From contig NZ_JAQZAL010000026.1 of NCBI RefSeq assembly GCF_028737205.1, positions 1 to 64,000 on the forward strand: a DNA stretch of 64,000 bases, given 5' to 3'. The stretch comes from Actinomycetospora lutea (GTDB taxonomy: Bacteria > Actinomycetota > Actinomycetes > Mycobacteriales > Pseudonocardiaceae). This document shows positions 7,898 to 15,676 of this stretch, piece by piece. The notes under the pieces were generated by a model. That model saw nothing but the letters and a program-made list of their open reading frames with translations. It did not search any database and was not told the DNA's origin. Numbering within the stretch: the stretch's first letter is position 1; each line of letters opens with the position of its first letter. A program made the position numbers and the translations under genes.

Positions 7898-7940
7898 TGT
7901 GAAGTCGGCGCCGACGGTAGGTTCACAGACTTGTGAAGTC
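7898..7940. promoter_or_regulatory. Repeated TGTGAAGTC operator with palindrome
   Basis: TGTGAAGTC occurs at 7898-7906 and 7932-7940. The second copy lies in a perfect palindrome, TTCACA (7922-7927), GACT, TGTGAA (7932-7937). The sites lie 22-64 bases upstream of the hydrolase start on the minus strand, so a dimeric regulator probably controls that gene. The TetR encoded at 8338-9021 is the nearest candidate. Confidence 0.55.
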
Positions 7941-7963
7941 AAGTCGTCCTTCGGCCCCCTTCC

Positions 7964-7996
7964 TTGACCAATGGTCTACGACTTACCATTGGTCAA
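7964..7996 (+). promoter_or_regulatory. Perfect 12-bp inverted repeat overlapping a start codon
   Basis: TTGACCAATGGT (7964-7975) and ACCATTGGTCAA (7985-7996) are exact inverted copies separated by nine bases. The last base of the right arm is the A of the ATG of the following gene. No Shine-Dalgarno sequence is present, so the mRNA may be leaderless and repression would act directly at transcription initiation. This palindrome is unrelated to the TGTGAAGTC sites next to it. Confidence 0.65.
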
Positions 7997-8325
7997 TGAC
8001 CGCGAGCGCACCCGTCACCTTCATCAACGTCTTCGAGATCGCCCGCGACGATCTCGAGGACTTCACGGCCGAGTGGCGCCGGCTCGGGGCGGTCATGGCG
8101 GCCGCGCCGGGCTTCCGCGGCGCCCGGCTCCACGAGGCCGTCTCCGACGAGACCCGGTTCCAGCTGGTCAACGTCGCGGAGTGGGACAGCGAGCAGGCCT
8201 GGCGCGACGCCGCCGCGAACCCGGAGATGCGGGACGCGGTCGCCCGGGCCGCCGAGGGGTCCGTGATGCGCCGGGCGGCGCACCACCCCGGCCTCTACCG
8301 GCAGACCGCCGCCTTCGAGGCGTAG
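7996..8325 (+). CDS. Antibiotic biosynthesis monooxygenase (ABM) fold protein
   Basis: The 109-residue product matches the small dimeric alpha-beta barrel ABM family. Its first strand is TFINVFEIARDDLEDF, it has a PGFRGARLHEA segment near residue 40, and it then has QLVNVAEWDSEQAW (about 58-71), the usual strand followed by helix. Members are cofactor-free oxygenases, haem-degrading enzymes or stress proteins, so the reaction cannot be fixed. The start overlaps a perfect operator palindrome. It is divergent from the dehalogenase-like hydrolase and convergent with the TetR gene 12 bases downstream. Confidence 0.75.
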   Translation: MTASAPVTFINVFEIARDDLEDFTAEWRRLGAVMAAAPGFRGARLHEAVSDETRFQLVNVAEWDSEQAWRDAAANPEMRDAVARAAEGSVMRRAAHHPGLYRQTAAFEA

Positions 8326-8337
8326 GACTGCCGTGCG

Positions 8338-9021
8338 TCACGCCAGCACGGTGTCGAGCACCCGGTCGAGACCGAGCGCGAAGAGCTCGTCCTCGGTCCA
8401 GCGCGAGCGCTCGACGAAGCCCGACCCGTCGAGCGTCGGGTAGAGGTCCGCCCGCGCGGCGAGGTACTCCTGCACCCGGCTCAGCGCGGTCGGGTCCTGG
8501 GCGCGGCGCCAGGTGCTCTCGGTCACCGCGGCGCCGATGACGAACTGGGAGAGCAGGCTGCCCGCCGCCGCCAGGTCACGTCCGGCGAGACCGGCGCGCG
8601 TCAGGGTCGCCTGCAGGAACTCGGTGCGCGCGAGCATGTTCGGCCCCAGCAGCGGCCGTCCCAGCAGGGCGGGGGACCACGGGTGGGCGAGCAGCACCGC
8701 CCGCCAGTCACCGAGCAGCGCCCGCACCGCGGCCCGCGGGTCGTCGGCGTCCGGGATCGGGACCTCGCCGAGGACCTCGTCGAGCGCGAGGTCGAGCAGG
8801 TCGTCCTTGGTGGCGACGTGCCAGTACAGCGCCGTGGACGTCACCTCGAGCCGCTGGGCGAGCCGTCGCATCGTGAGCCGCTCCGCGCCGTGGACGTCGA
8901 GCTCGGCCACGGCCACCGCCACGATGCGCGCCAACGTGAGCGGTTCGGCCCGGCGACTGCCCCGCGGGGTGATGCCACGCAGCCACACGACGTCGCGGCC
9001 GCCGTCGTCGGCGGGGTCCAT
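8338..9021 (-). CDS. TetR-family repressor
   Basis: The 227-residue protein has a TetR helix-turn-helix at about residues 45-80 (LTMRRLAQRLEV, then STALYWHVATKDDLLD) and a C-terminal ligand domain of the tetracycline-repressor type. It should bind palindromic DNA as a dimer and release it on binding a small hydrophobic ligand. The strongest local palindromes are the two in the 7877-7996 promoter region, so I infer that it controls the hydrolase and ABM-protein pair. No clear palindrome was noticed directly upstream of its own start. Confidence 0.85.
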   Translation of the reverse strand: MDPADDGGRDVVWLRGITPRGSRRAEPLTLARIVAVAVAELDVHGAERLTMRRLAQRLEVTSTALYWHVATKDDLLDLALDEVLGEVPIPDADDPRAAVRALLGDWRAVLLAHPWSPALLGRPLLGPNMLARTEFLQATLTRAGLAGRDLAAAGSLLSQFVIGAAVTESTWRRAQDPTALSRVQEYLAARADLYPTLDGSGFVERSRWTEDELFALGLDRVLDTVLA

Positions 9022-9233
9022 GCGCCGATGCTAGCCGCGGGGCGGCGCAGTCTTCCCCACCACGATCCCCTGCGGACCGTCCTGACGCCGGATGACCTCG
9101 TCCGACGTCGGTCTCGACTCCGAGGTCGGTGTCGCCCAGTCGAGGGCGCCGGCGCTCGTCGGCAGCGTCGACGGTGGTGGTCCCCGGAAGTCGGCCATGG
9201 CCGCGGGTCTCCGCGCGGTGGCCCGCCCGCCGG

Positions 9234-10691
9234 TCAGGACCCTGCTCTCGACCGCGCCCGTTCCCCGCCCCGGTCGTCCCTCGCGCCGCCGTCGGTGTCG
9301 TCCGAGGCGCGGTGACGCGCGGAGTCTCCGCGCGCGTCCGACGCCGTCGTGGAGCGGGCGTGCCGGCCGGAGGTGCGTTCCGCCGGCTCCGCACGGCGGG
9401 CGGAGGCCGGGCGGTCCCCGGACTCGTCGCGCTCCGACGGCTCCGCGGACGAGGTGGCCCGGTCGCGCGCCGGCGTGCTCGGCGCCCGCTCGCGCTCGGT
9501 GCGCTCGGTGCGCTCGGTGCGCTCGGTGCGCTCGGTGCGCTCGGTGCGGTCGGTGCGGTCGGTGCGGTCGGTGCGGTCGGTGGTACGCCCCGGCGACGTG
9601 GTGCGCGCGGAGGACGAGGCCTCGGCCCGGCCGTCGCGGTCCGGGTGGTCACGCGACGACGTGTCCCGCTCGACGGTCCGCGTGGGGCGGTCGTCGTCGC
9701 GGTCGGGCTCGGTCGTCCGGGCCGCGGGGCTCGGCTCGAATCGGGCCCGCCCGTGCTCGATGCGCCACGCGCTGAAGCTCACCGAGCTGGTCGTCGCGAC
9801 GGTCCGGTCCCGGTGCAGGCCGACCTTGAGGTAGCTCTGCTGTCCTGGGTAGAGCGTGCCGCCCGGGGGGTGGTGGTCCTCGACGACGGTCCGGCCGTCG
9901 CGCCAGACGCTGACCTCGGCCTTGTCCGGGTCGGCGGAGAAGCGGATCTGCACCCGCAACTGCGTCCACTCGCCGATCGGGGCGTGCCCCAGCGTGCGGG
10001 TGAAGGTCCGGGGGCCCGAGGGATGGCCCTCGCCGCCGTGCAGGACGAGGTCGTCGCCGTCGACCCGCAGCTCGAGGGGCGCGCGTCCCGGGCTGTCGTT
10101 CTCCCACCGGGCGATGACCTGCCGGGCGCCGCTGTCCGGGGCGAACGCCCCGTCGAGCCGCACCGCGACCACGACGTCGTGCTGGTCGCCCTCGCGCACG
10201 GCGGGGACGGCGGGCTCGATCTCGCTGCGCTGCCCGCGACCGCTCAGGTGGACCGACACCTCGCCACCGTCGACGAGGGGCGGCGCGGCGTCCACCGAGT
10301 TCCACGGCGTGCTCCGGAAGGCGTCCCGGCCGTCGGCGACCCACACATCCGGGGCCGGGGCGGCCACCGGGGGCGCGGGATCGGGGGACGGGGCGGCGGC
10401 GGGCTGGACGGGCGTCGTCGTGGCGGGCGCCGGCGCGGAGGGCACGCCGGGCGCCGGGCTCGGTGCCGCGGGGAGCCCGCCGGGGGTGGTGTCCGGTCCG
10501 GGCGGCTCCTGACGGGACCACGGCGCGACGGTAGTGGCGATGGCGACCCCGCCGGCCAGCGCGCCGACGGTCACGAGGGAGACCGCCCGGGCCCGCGCCG
10601 GACCCGGCGGGCGGCGGTGTGAGCGCACCTCGCCCGCGGACACGGGCAGCACGGGACGCGTGCCCGCGCCCGAGTCGCGATGTCGTCCCAT
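9234..10691 (-). CDS. Secreted or anchored polysaccharide-lyase-like protein with repetitive tail
   Basis: The 485-residue product has a basic N-terminus and a single hydrophobic segment at about residues 35-55 (SLVTVGALAGGVAIATTVAP), likely a signal anchor. A Pro/Ala-rich linker follows. A jelly-roll domain at about 115-320 resembles heparin-lyase-like polysaccharide lyases: RSEIEPAV, then ARWEND and a GEWTQLRVQIRFS segment. The last 160 residues are disordered, rich in Arg, Asp, Glu, Ser and Thr, and contain ten TDR or TER triplets in a row. The ATG at 10691 is the first Met before the hydrophobic segment; no strong ribosome binding site was seen. It probably acts on extracellular polysaccharide. 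Catalytic residues were not verified. Confidence 0.65.
   Translation of the reverse strand: MGRHRDSGAGTRPVLPVSAGEVRSHRRPPGPARARAVSLVTVGALAGGVAIATTVAPWSRQEPPGPDTTPGGLPAAPSPAPGVPSAPAPATTTPVQPAAAPSPDPAPPVAAPAPDVWVADGRDAFRSTPWNSVDAAPPLVDGGEVSVHLSGRGQRSEIEPAVPAVREGDQHDVVVAVRLDGAFAPDSGARQVIARWENDSPGRAPLELRVDGDDLVLHGGEGHPSGPRTFTRTLGHAPIGEWTQLRVQIRFSADPDKAEVSVWRDGRTVVEDHHPPGGTLYPGQQSYLKVGLHRDRTVATTSSVSFSAWRIEHGRARFEPSPAARTTEPDRDDDRPTRTVERDTSSRDHPDRDGRAEASSSARTTSPGRTTDRTDRTDRTDRTERTERTERTERTERTERERAPSTPARDRATSSAEPSERDESGDRPASARRAEPAERTSGRHARSTTASDARGDSARHRASDDTDGGARDDRGGERARSRAGS
9490..9581 (-). repeat. 9-bp minisatellite encoding TDR/TER repeats
   Basis: A 9-base unit (plus strand GCGCTCGGT or GCGGTCGGT) is repeated about ten times, giving four TDR and six TER triplets in the lyase-like protein's tail. 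The unit is a multiple of three, so copy-number change would alter tail length without breaking the frame. Confidence 0.85.
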
Positions 10692-11118
10692 GATCGTGCC
10701 GGGAGCCCCCTGGTCCTCGCCGTGACAAGAGTTGCGTTGCCGATCGTTGCGCACAGAAACGTCTCTGTGGGGAGCTTGGTGCCGACGAACCAGCAGGTTG
10801 CGTTGCCTGCGGACCGCCGGGCCCTCCGCCCGGCGGTCGGGCCCGCAAGGCTCGGCCACCGCACCGCCCGATCGGGTCGCCGACCGGGACCCTGCGCCGA
10901 ACGCTGCCCGCATGACCCCCGGGCGCGGGGAGCGGCGTCCGCATGAACCCGGGCGCGTGCCGCCGACCGGCGCAACATCGCCCCGCGTTCCCCGGATGTC
11001 GTAACCCCGGGCGCCGCTGCGCCGACACGGTGACGAACCGGTCCGCCCGTCGAGAGTGCGGGGGGTGGTCCACGCGGGACGGGCGCCGTGCCCGGCCCTG
11101 AGAGACCTGAGGTGGGGG
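10692..11118. other. 427-base intergenic region with a GC hairpin
   Basis: No gene is visible. The region is the probable promoter and leader of the lyase-like gene (leftward) and of the gene at 11119 (rightward). It contains a perfect 11-bp stem, GACCGCCGGGC (10812-10822) with GCCCGGCGGTC (10828-10838), and several GTTGCG/GCAACG repeats at 10733-10805. I looked for known riboswitch cores such as ydaO and cobalamin and could not match them. Confidence 0.4.
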
Positions 11119-11568
11119 ATGGCGGTTCGTCTCGACATCGTGTCGACCGGGTTCACGGTCCGGTTCCGCGGGATCGACCTGGTCGCCGGTTGCGGGCGGG
11201 ACCTGTTCGTGCCGTTCGAGCGGGTGGTGGGGACGCGGGTGCTCGCGCGGGCCGACGCCCTCGCTTCGAGTCCCCGTCTCGCCTCCCCGGGGCTGTGGTG
11301 GCCCGGCCGGCTCCGCACCGGGGCGTGGGGGATCGGCGAGCGCCGGCAGCTCTGGGCCGTCCGGCGGGGGGCCGAGCTGGTGGTGGTCTACCTCAGCGGG
11401 CGGCCGTTCCACCGCGTCGTCGTGGAGGTCGAGGAGCCCCGGTGGGCGCACCTCCGGCTCGAGGCGGCTCTGCGGCGCAGCAAGGAGACGGCTCCGCGCC
11501 GGTCGCTGGGCGGGGCGGGCACGGCCCGTCGCCGGGACACCGCCACCGATCGGTGGAGCGCACGCTGA
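11119..11568 (+). CDS. Hypothetical protein with a possible PH-like beta fold
   Basis: No family is recognised with certainty. The 149-residue product is soluble. The first 100 residues alternate short hydrophobic strands with Arg-rich turns (FTVRFRGID, RDLFVPFERVVGTRVL, RQLWAVRRGAELVVVYL), a pattern like small actinobacterial PH-domain-like proteins. The C-terminal 35 residues are basic and probably disordered. The ATG at 11119 is preceded by GAGGTGGGGG. It is a single gene between the lyase-like gene and the stress-protein operon. Confidence 0.5.
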   Translation: MAVRLDIVSTGFTVRFRGIDLVAGCGRDLFVPFERVVGTRVLARADALASSPRLASPGLWWPGRLRTGAWGIGERRQLWAVRRGAELVVVYLSGRPFHRVVVEVEEPRWAHLRLEAALRRSKETAPRRSLGGAGTARRRDTATDRWSAR

Positions 11569-11671
11569 CGGCAGGACCGGTTCGAGGAGCTCACCGGGGC
11601 GTCGCCGGACTCCACCAGGCCGATCGTGGAGGTATCCCGGCCCGCGCCGACCGACACGGTCGGGCGGGCGG

Positions 11672-12565
11672 TCATGCCCCGCCCGCCGGCGGGACGACGA
11701 GGACGGGCCGGTGCCCGTGGTGCAGCACCGCGCGGGCCACGCTGCCGAGCAGCAACTCGCGCACGAGGGACCGGCCGCGCGAGCCGACCACGATGACGCC
11801 CGAGCCCCGTGCCGCAGCTTCGTCCGCGAGCGCGTCCGCGACGGCCCGTGGCCCGACGCCGTCGGCCCGCAGCGCCCGCGCTCCCGGCGGGGTCGCGGTC
11901 GTGCCCGCTCCCGGCAGCGAGGCGTCGACGTGCGCGGTGAGGTGCGTCCGTCCCGGGAACAGCGCGGCGGCCGCCGCGCGGGCGCGCTCGGCGCCGTCCG
12001 ATCCGTCGTGGGCGACGAGCACCGGGCCCGCGACGGTGGCCGCGCGTTCCTCGGCGAGCAGCGGGGGCACGACCAGCACCGGGACGGGACTGAGCTTCGC
12101 CGTCACGGTCGAGACGCTGCGCAGCAACGCCCGGACGCCCCGCTCGCCACGGGAGCCCACGACCACGGCGGCGGGCTGCATCTCCTCGGCCAGACGCGCG
12201 AGCTGGAGGCCCTCGCCGCCGTAGACCCCGGCCACCTGCGGTTCGGCGGTCCATCCGGCCGCCCGCGCCAGGGCGACGCCGCCCGCCGCGATGTTCCTCG
12301 CGACGTCGGCGACCTCCCGCTCGACCCGCCGCGTCAGGTCGTCGGCGGTGCGCGCACGGGCCGCGAGACGGCGGTGCAGGTCCGACCCGGCGTCCGGGCG
12401 GTTCCACAGGTGGACCACCCGTGCGGTGCGGTCGGGCAGCAGGCGCGCGGCCACGGCGATGGCGCTCGCGGCCTCGCGGGACCCGTCGTACCCGGCGAGC
12501 AGCGACCCCTCCCCGTCACGGGCCGGTGGCGGATGGGGCGTCCGCCCGGGCAGTACGGCGATCAT
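11672..12565 (-). CDS. Universal stress protein with tandem UspA domains
   Basis: The 297-residue protein has two UspA folds. The first contains LLAGYDGSREAASA (about residues 22-35) and VVVGSRGERGVRALLRS (near 150); the second contains LVAHDGSDGAE and VIVVGSRGRSLVRELLLGS. The G-2x-G-9x-G(S/T) ATP-binding motif can be read in both halves. Tandem Usp proteins are cytosolic ATP-binding stress regulators, often induced by hypoxia or stasis in actinobacteria. The start overlaps the stop of the upstream membrane-protein gene by four bases (12562-12565), so they form an operon. Confidence 0.88.
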   Translation of the reverse strand: MIAVLPGRTPHPPPARDGEGSLLAGYDGSREAASAIAVAARLLPDRTARVVHLWNRPDAGSDLHRRLAARARTADDLTRRVEREVADVARNIAAGGVALARAAGWTAEPQVAGVYGGEGLQLARLAEEMQPAAVVVGSRGERGVRALLRSVSTVTAKLSPVPVLVVPPLLAEERAATVAGPVLVAHDGSDGAERARAAAAALFPGRTHLTAHVDASLPGAGTTATPPGARALRADGVGPRAVADALADEAAARGSGVIVVGSRGRSLVRELLLGSVARAVLHHGHRPVLVVPPAGGA

Positions 12566-13032
12566 CGGGCGACCTCCGCCCGGCGGTCGGGCAGCGAGCC
12601 GGGCGCGGTGACGAAGTTGGCGCTGCCCAGGAAGACGAACTCGGCGAAGCCCCCGAGCGCGATCACCGCCGGCAGGAAGATGCCGGCCACGTTCATGTCC
12701 CACACGCCGTGGGGGTAGTACACCGCGCCGGACACGAACATCGCCGCGGCCACGGTCGCGGCGATCAGGGCGACGCGCCGCAGCGCGACCGGGCGCCGCA
12801 GGGTCACCAGGATGAGCGCCCCGAGCGCGGCGAGGCCCGCGAACTGCGGCAGGCCCAGCCGGATGCCCGCCGCCGTGGCGGTGGCGGTGTCCGCCACCAG
12901 CGCCGCGACGACCCCCGCGCCACCGAGCGCCAGGGCGACGGCGCCCTCCACGCCCATCACCATCTGCGTCCGGCGGGTGAACGTCCGGGTCTCGCGTTCC
13001 TGCCGCGCGATCGCCTCTGCCTGCACGTCCAC
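12562..13032 (-). CDS. Four-helix membrane protein in operon with a stress protein
   Basis: The 156-residue product has a charged N-terminus (residues 1-22, possibly a short coiled coil) and then four hydrophobic helices (about 28-48, 58-78, 85-108 and 118-140). I do not recognise a named family. The GTG at 13032 is chosen because AGGAGGAAGGCA precedes it. It is first in a two-gene operon and overlaps the tandem UspA gene, so a role in a membrane stress response is plausible but only inferred from context. The PucR regulator gene is divergent, 144 bases away. Confidence 0.55.
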   Translation of the reverse strand: MDVQAEAIARQERETRTFTRRTQMVMGVEGAVALALGGAGVVAALVADTATATAAGIRLGLPQFAGLAALGALILVTLRRPVALRRVALIAATVAAAMFVSGAVYYPHGVWDMNVAGIFLPAVIALGGFAEFVFLGSANFVTAPGSLPDRRAEVAR

Positions 13033-13176
13033 TGCCTTCCTCCTCGATCGTGGTGGAGCGCCCGGCCGGGGCGCTCGACGTCCAGGGTGCGCCGGCGGGT
13101 GTGCCGGCCCGTTGTACAGGAGTGACAATCTCGGAGGCGGAGCTTGTCGCCCCACCATGGGTAACGGGAGGTCTGG

Positions 13177-14724
13177 ATGATCACCCTGGACCGGTTGGTC
13201 AACGTCCTGGCCGGCAGCGGCGCCCGGCTGGTCGCCGGCGCCCGGTCGCGCGACGCGCTCCTGCGGAGCCTGGTGGTCCACGACCCGACGGAGACGCCCA
13301 CCGCCTCCGGAGACGTCTTCCTGGCCATCGGGGTCGACTCGCCGGCGCACGCGGTCGACCTCGCCGCCCGGGCCGGAGCGACGGCGCTGCTCGTCCGCGC
13401 CCCGTCGCCGGTGGAGCCCGACATGGTCGCGGCGGCCGAGGCGGCGGGCATCGCCGTCGTCCTGGCCGACCCCGCGGTGTCCTGGAGCCACCTCACGGGC
13501 CTGGCCTACGGACTGGTCCTGGAGGGCCGGGAGACCGAGTCGGGCCGGGGGCCGACCGACCTGTTCGCGCTCGCCGACACCCTCGCCGCGGCGCTCGACG
13601 GCACGTCGGTGATGATCGAGGACCAGCTCTCGCGGGTGCTCGCGTACTCCAGCTCCGACGGGGCGGTGGACGCGGTGCGCTCCCAGACCATCCTGGGCCG
13701 GCGCCTGCCCGACCGTGCGCGGGCGGTGTTCGCCGAGCGCGGGGTGTTCCGCCACCTCGCCGCGTCCGACGCCCCGTTGTTCGTCGAACCCTCGCCCGCC
13801 GACGGGTTCGGCGGCCGCATGGTCGTCGCGGTGCGCGCCGGGCGCGAGCTCCTCGGCTCGCTCTGGGCCGAGACCGGCACCCCGTTCGGCGAGGCCCGCC
13901 GCCGGGTCCTCGAGGACGGCGCCCGCACCGCCGCGCTGCACCTACTGCGCTCGCGCGCGTCGGCCGACCTGGAACGGCAGGTGGAGTCCGACATGGTCGC
14001 CCGGTTGCTCGAGGGCAGCGGCGACGCCCACGCGATGATCAGCCGGCTGGGGCTGGGGCCGACCGGACTGCGGGTCGTGGCGCTGCAGGCCCACGTGGAG
14101 GACGAGCAGCACGCCGGCGTGCTGCTCACCTTCGAGCACGTCACCACCGGCTTCGGCTGGTCCCGGCCGGGCCGCAGCGCCCTGTTCGCCAACACCGTCT
14201 ACACCGTGCTCCCGGCCTCCGACGACCAGGTGCACCGCGCCCGGGCCTGGGTGGAGTCGGTGCGCGCCGGCCTGCCCGGCCATGTCGGCCTCGTGGCCGG
14301 GGTCGGCGGCACGGCCGACGCGGCGTCGCTGCCGGCCAGCCGCCGGGAGGCCGACGAGTGCCTGGCCCTGCACGCCGCCGATCCCGACGGCCCGCCGGTC
14401 GCCTACGACGAGTCCTGGGACCGGATCGTGCTGCGCCGGCTGGCCGCGGTGGCCGCCGCCGGCCGCGTGCCCGACCGCGGCCCCGTCGCCGATCTCCGCC
14501 GCCACGACCGGGAGCACGGCACCCACTACGTCGAGACGCTGCGGGCCTGGCTCGGCGCCCACGGCGACGTCGCCGCCACCGCGTCGTCCCTCGAGGTCCA
14601 CCCGAACACCGTGCGCTACCGGCTGCGGCGGATGGACGCCCTGTCCCACCTCGTCACGAGCAGCCCGGAGCAGCGCCTCGCGATGATCGTCGCGCTCGCC
14701 GCGCTCGACCAGGACCCGGCCTGA
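13177..14724 (+). CDS. PucR/CdaR-family transcriptional regulator
   Basis: The 515-residue protein has the PucR architecture: an N-terminal PucR-type sensing domain (about 1-130), a middle GAF/GGDEF-like region (about 150-390), and a C-terminal helix-turn-helix (HTH_30) ending in the signature LEVHPNTVRYRLRRMD (about 475-490). Such proteins regulate purine, amino-acid or aromatic catabolism, or stress genes. A GGGAGG ribosome site lies five bases before the ATG. TTGTACA-N4-TGACAA in the divergent region at about 13111-13127 is a possible operator. It is divergent from the membrane-protein and stress-protein operon, which is the natural target to test. Confidence 0.88.
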   Translation: MITLDRLVNVLAGSGARLVAGARSRDALLRSLVVHDPTETPTASGDVFLAIGVDSPAHAVDLAARAGATALLVRAPSPVEPDMVAAAEAAGIAVVLADPAVSWSHLTGLAYGLVLEGRETESGRGPTDLFALADTLAAALDGTSVMIEDQLSRVLAYSSSDGAVDAVRSQTILGRRLPDRARAVFAERGVFRHLAASDAPLFVEPSPADGFGGRMVVAVRAGRELLGSLWAETGTPFGEARRRVLEDGARTAALHLLRSRASADLERQVESDMVARLLEGSGDAHAMISRLGLGPTGLRVVALQAHVEDEQHAGVLLTFEHVTTGFGWSRPGRSALFANTVYTVLPASDDQVHRARAWVESVRAGLPGHVGLVAGVGGTADAASLPASRREADECLALHAADPDGPPVAYDESWDRIVLRRLAAVAAAGRVPDRGPVADLRRHDREHGTHYVETLRAWLGAHGDVAATASSLEVHPNTVRYRLRRMDALSHLVTSSPEQRLAMIVALAALDQDPA

Positions 14725-14862
14725 CCCACCGCGTCGTTGTCGGGTCACGCCAAGTCGGCGTGACCGGATTGTCATCCGGCGACCACTCACGGCCGCACCG
14801 CGCGAGCGACCCTGGGGTCACGGAGAGGACTCCGCAGCGGACGGGTCGGGAGGAGCAGGGCG

Positions 14863-15660
14863 GTGGTCGCACGCGCGGTGCCCGGGCCTGCGGTGACGGC
14901 ATCGGTCGTGCCGTCCCCGCTGGTGCCCCGGACGCGGTCGCAGGGCCCGGTCGTCGTCGGCGTCGACGGGTCGCTCGGCGTGCTCACCGCCGTGAGCTGG
15001 GCAGCCTGCGAGGCCGCTCGACGGGGCGTCGGGCTGCACCTGGTGCACGTCGGAGCCGGCGGCGAGCAGGGCGCCGGGCGCGGACCGACGGTCCTGCGCC
15101 GGGCCCGGCACACGGCGGCGGCCGTCGCGCCCGATCTGTCGGTGTCCGTCGCCCGCCCCGAGGGAGCGGCCGGGCCCGCGCTCGCGGCGCTCTCCGCGCG
15201 CGCCGACCGGCTCGTGGTCGGCGGGCGACGACCCGGCGACGATCCCCGGGCGACGCGGGACCACACGCTCGCGTCCGTGCTGGCGAGCGCCCGGTGCCCC
15301 GTCGTCGTGGTGCCCCCGCGGCGCACCGGCGCGTGGGCGTCGACGCCCTCGGCCCGCCCGGTGGTGGCGATGCTGCGCGGGACGGCCGGGGACGCGCGCG
15401 TCCTCGCCCTCGCCGCCGACGCCGCCCGCCGTCACCGCGTCGCCCTGCTGCGGGCGGTGCCGCGGACGCTCCGCCCGGCCACCGCCGTGGGCGCGCCCGA
15501 CCCGGTCGTCTGGGACGACCTCGCCGGCGTGCGCCGTCTGGCGCTCGGGGCGCAGCTGCTCGTGGTCGGCGAGGTCGGGCCGCGGTCCGCGGACGAGATG
15601 CACGGCCTCCTGCGCCGCGGGCCGTGCGCGGTGATGGTGGCTCCGCCCGACCCGGCCTGA
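14863..15660 (+). CDS. Universal stress protein, second half degenerate
   Basis: The 265-residue product begins with a flexible segment and then VVVGVDGSLGVLTAVSWA (about residues 30-47), a UspA start. DRLVVGGRRPGDD, then SVLASARCPVVVVPP, closes the first domain. The second half keeps the Usp strand order (ARPVVAMLRGTAGDARVL) but lacks a clear G-2x-G-9x-G nucleotide motif, so it may not bind ATP. Its location downstream of the PucR regulator and near a second tandem Usp suggests a stress locus. The GTG at 14863 is one of several possible starts. Confidence 0.72.
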   Translation: MVARAVPGPAVTASVVPSPLVPRTRSQGPVVVGVDGSLGVLTAVSWAACEAARRGVGLHLVHVGAGGEQGAGRGPTVLRRARHTAAAVAPDLSVSVARPEGAAGPALAALSARADRLVVGGRRPGDDPRATRDHTLASVLASARCPVVVVPPRRTGAWASTPSARPVVAMLRGTAGDARVLALAADAARRHRVALLRAVPRTLRPATAVGAPDPVVWDDLAGVRRLALGAQLLVVGEVGPRSADEMHGLLRRGPCAVMVAPPDPA

Positions 15661-15676
15661 GCCCGGGAGATCCTCG

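Noticed and set aside
9490-9581. CRISPR array
   Set aside because: The repeats are 9 bases long, contiguous, without spacers and in frame with a coding region, so they are a coding minisatellite.
10692-11118. A riboswitch upstream of the polysaccharide-lyase-like gene
   Set aside because: The leader is long and has a strong hairpin and GCAACG repeats, but I could not match conserved cores of ydaO, cobalamin, SAM or other known classes.
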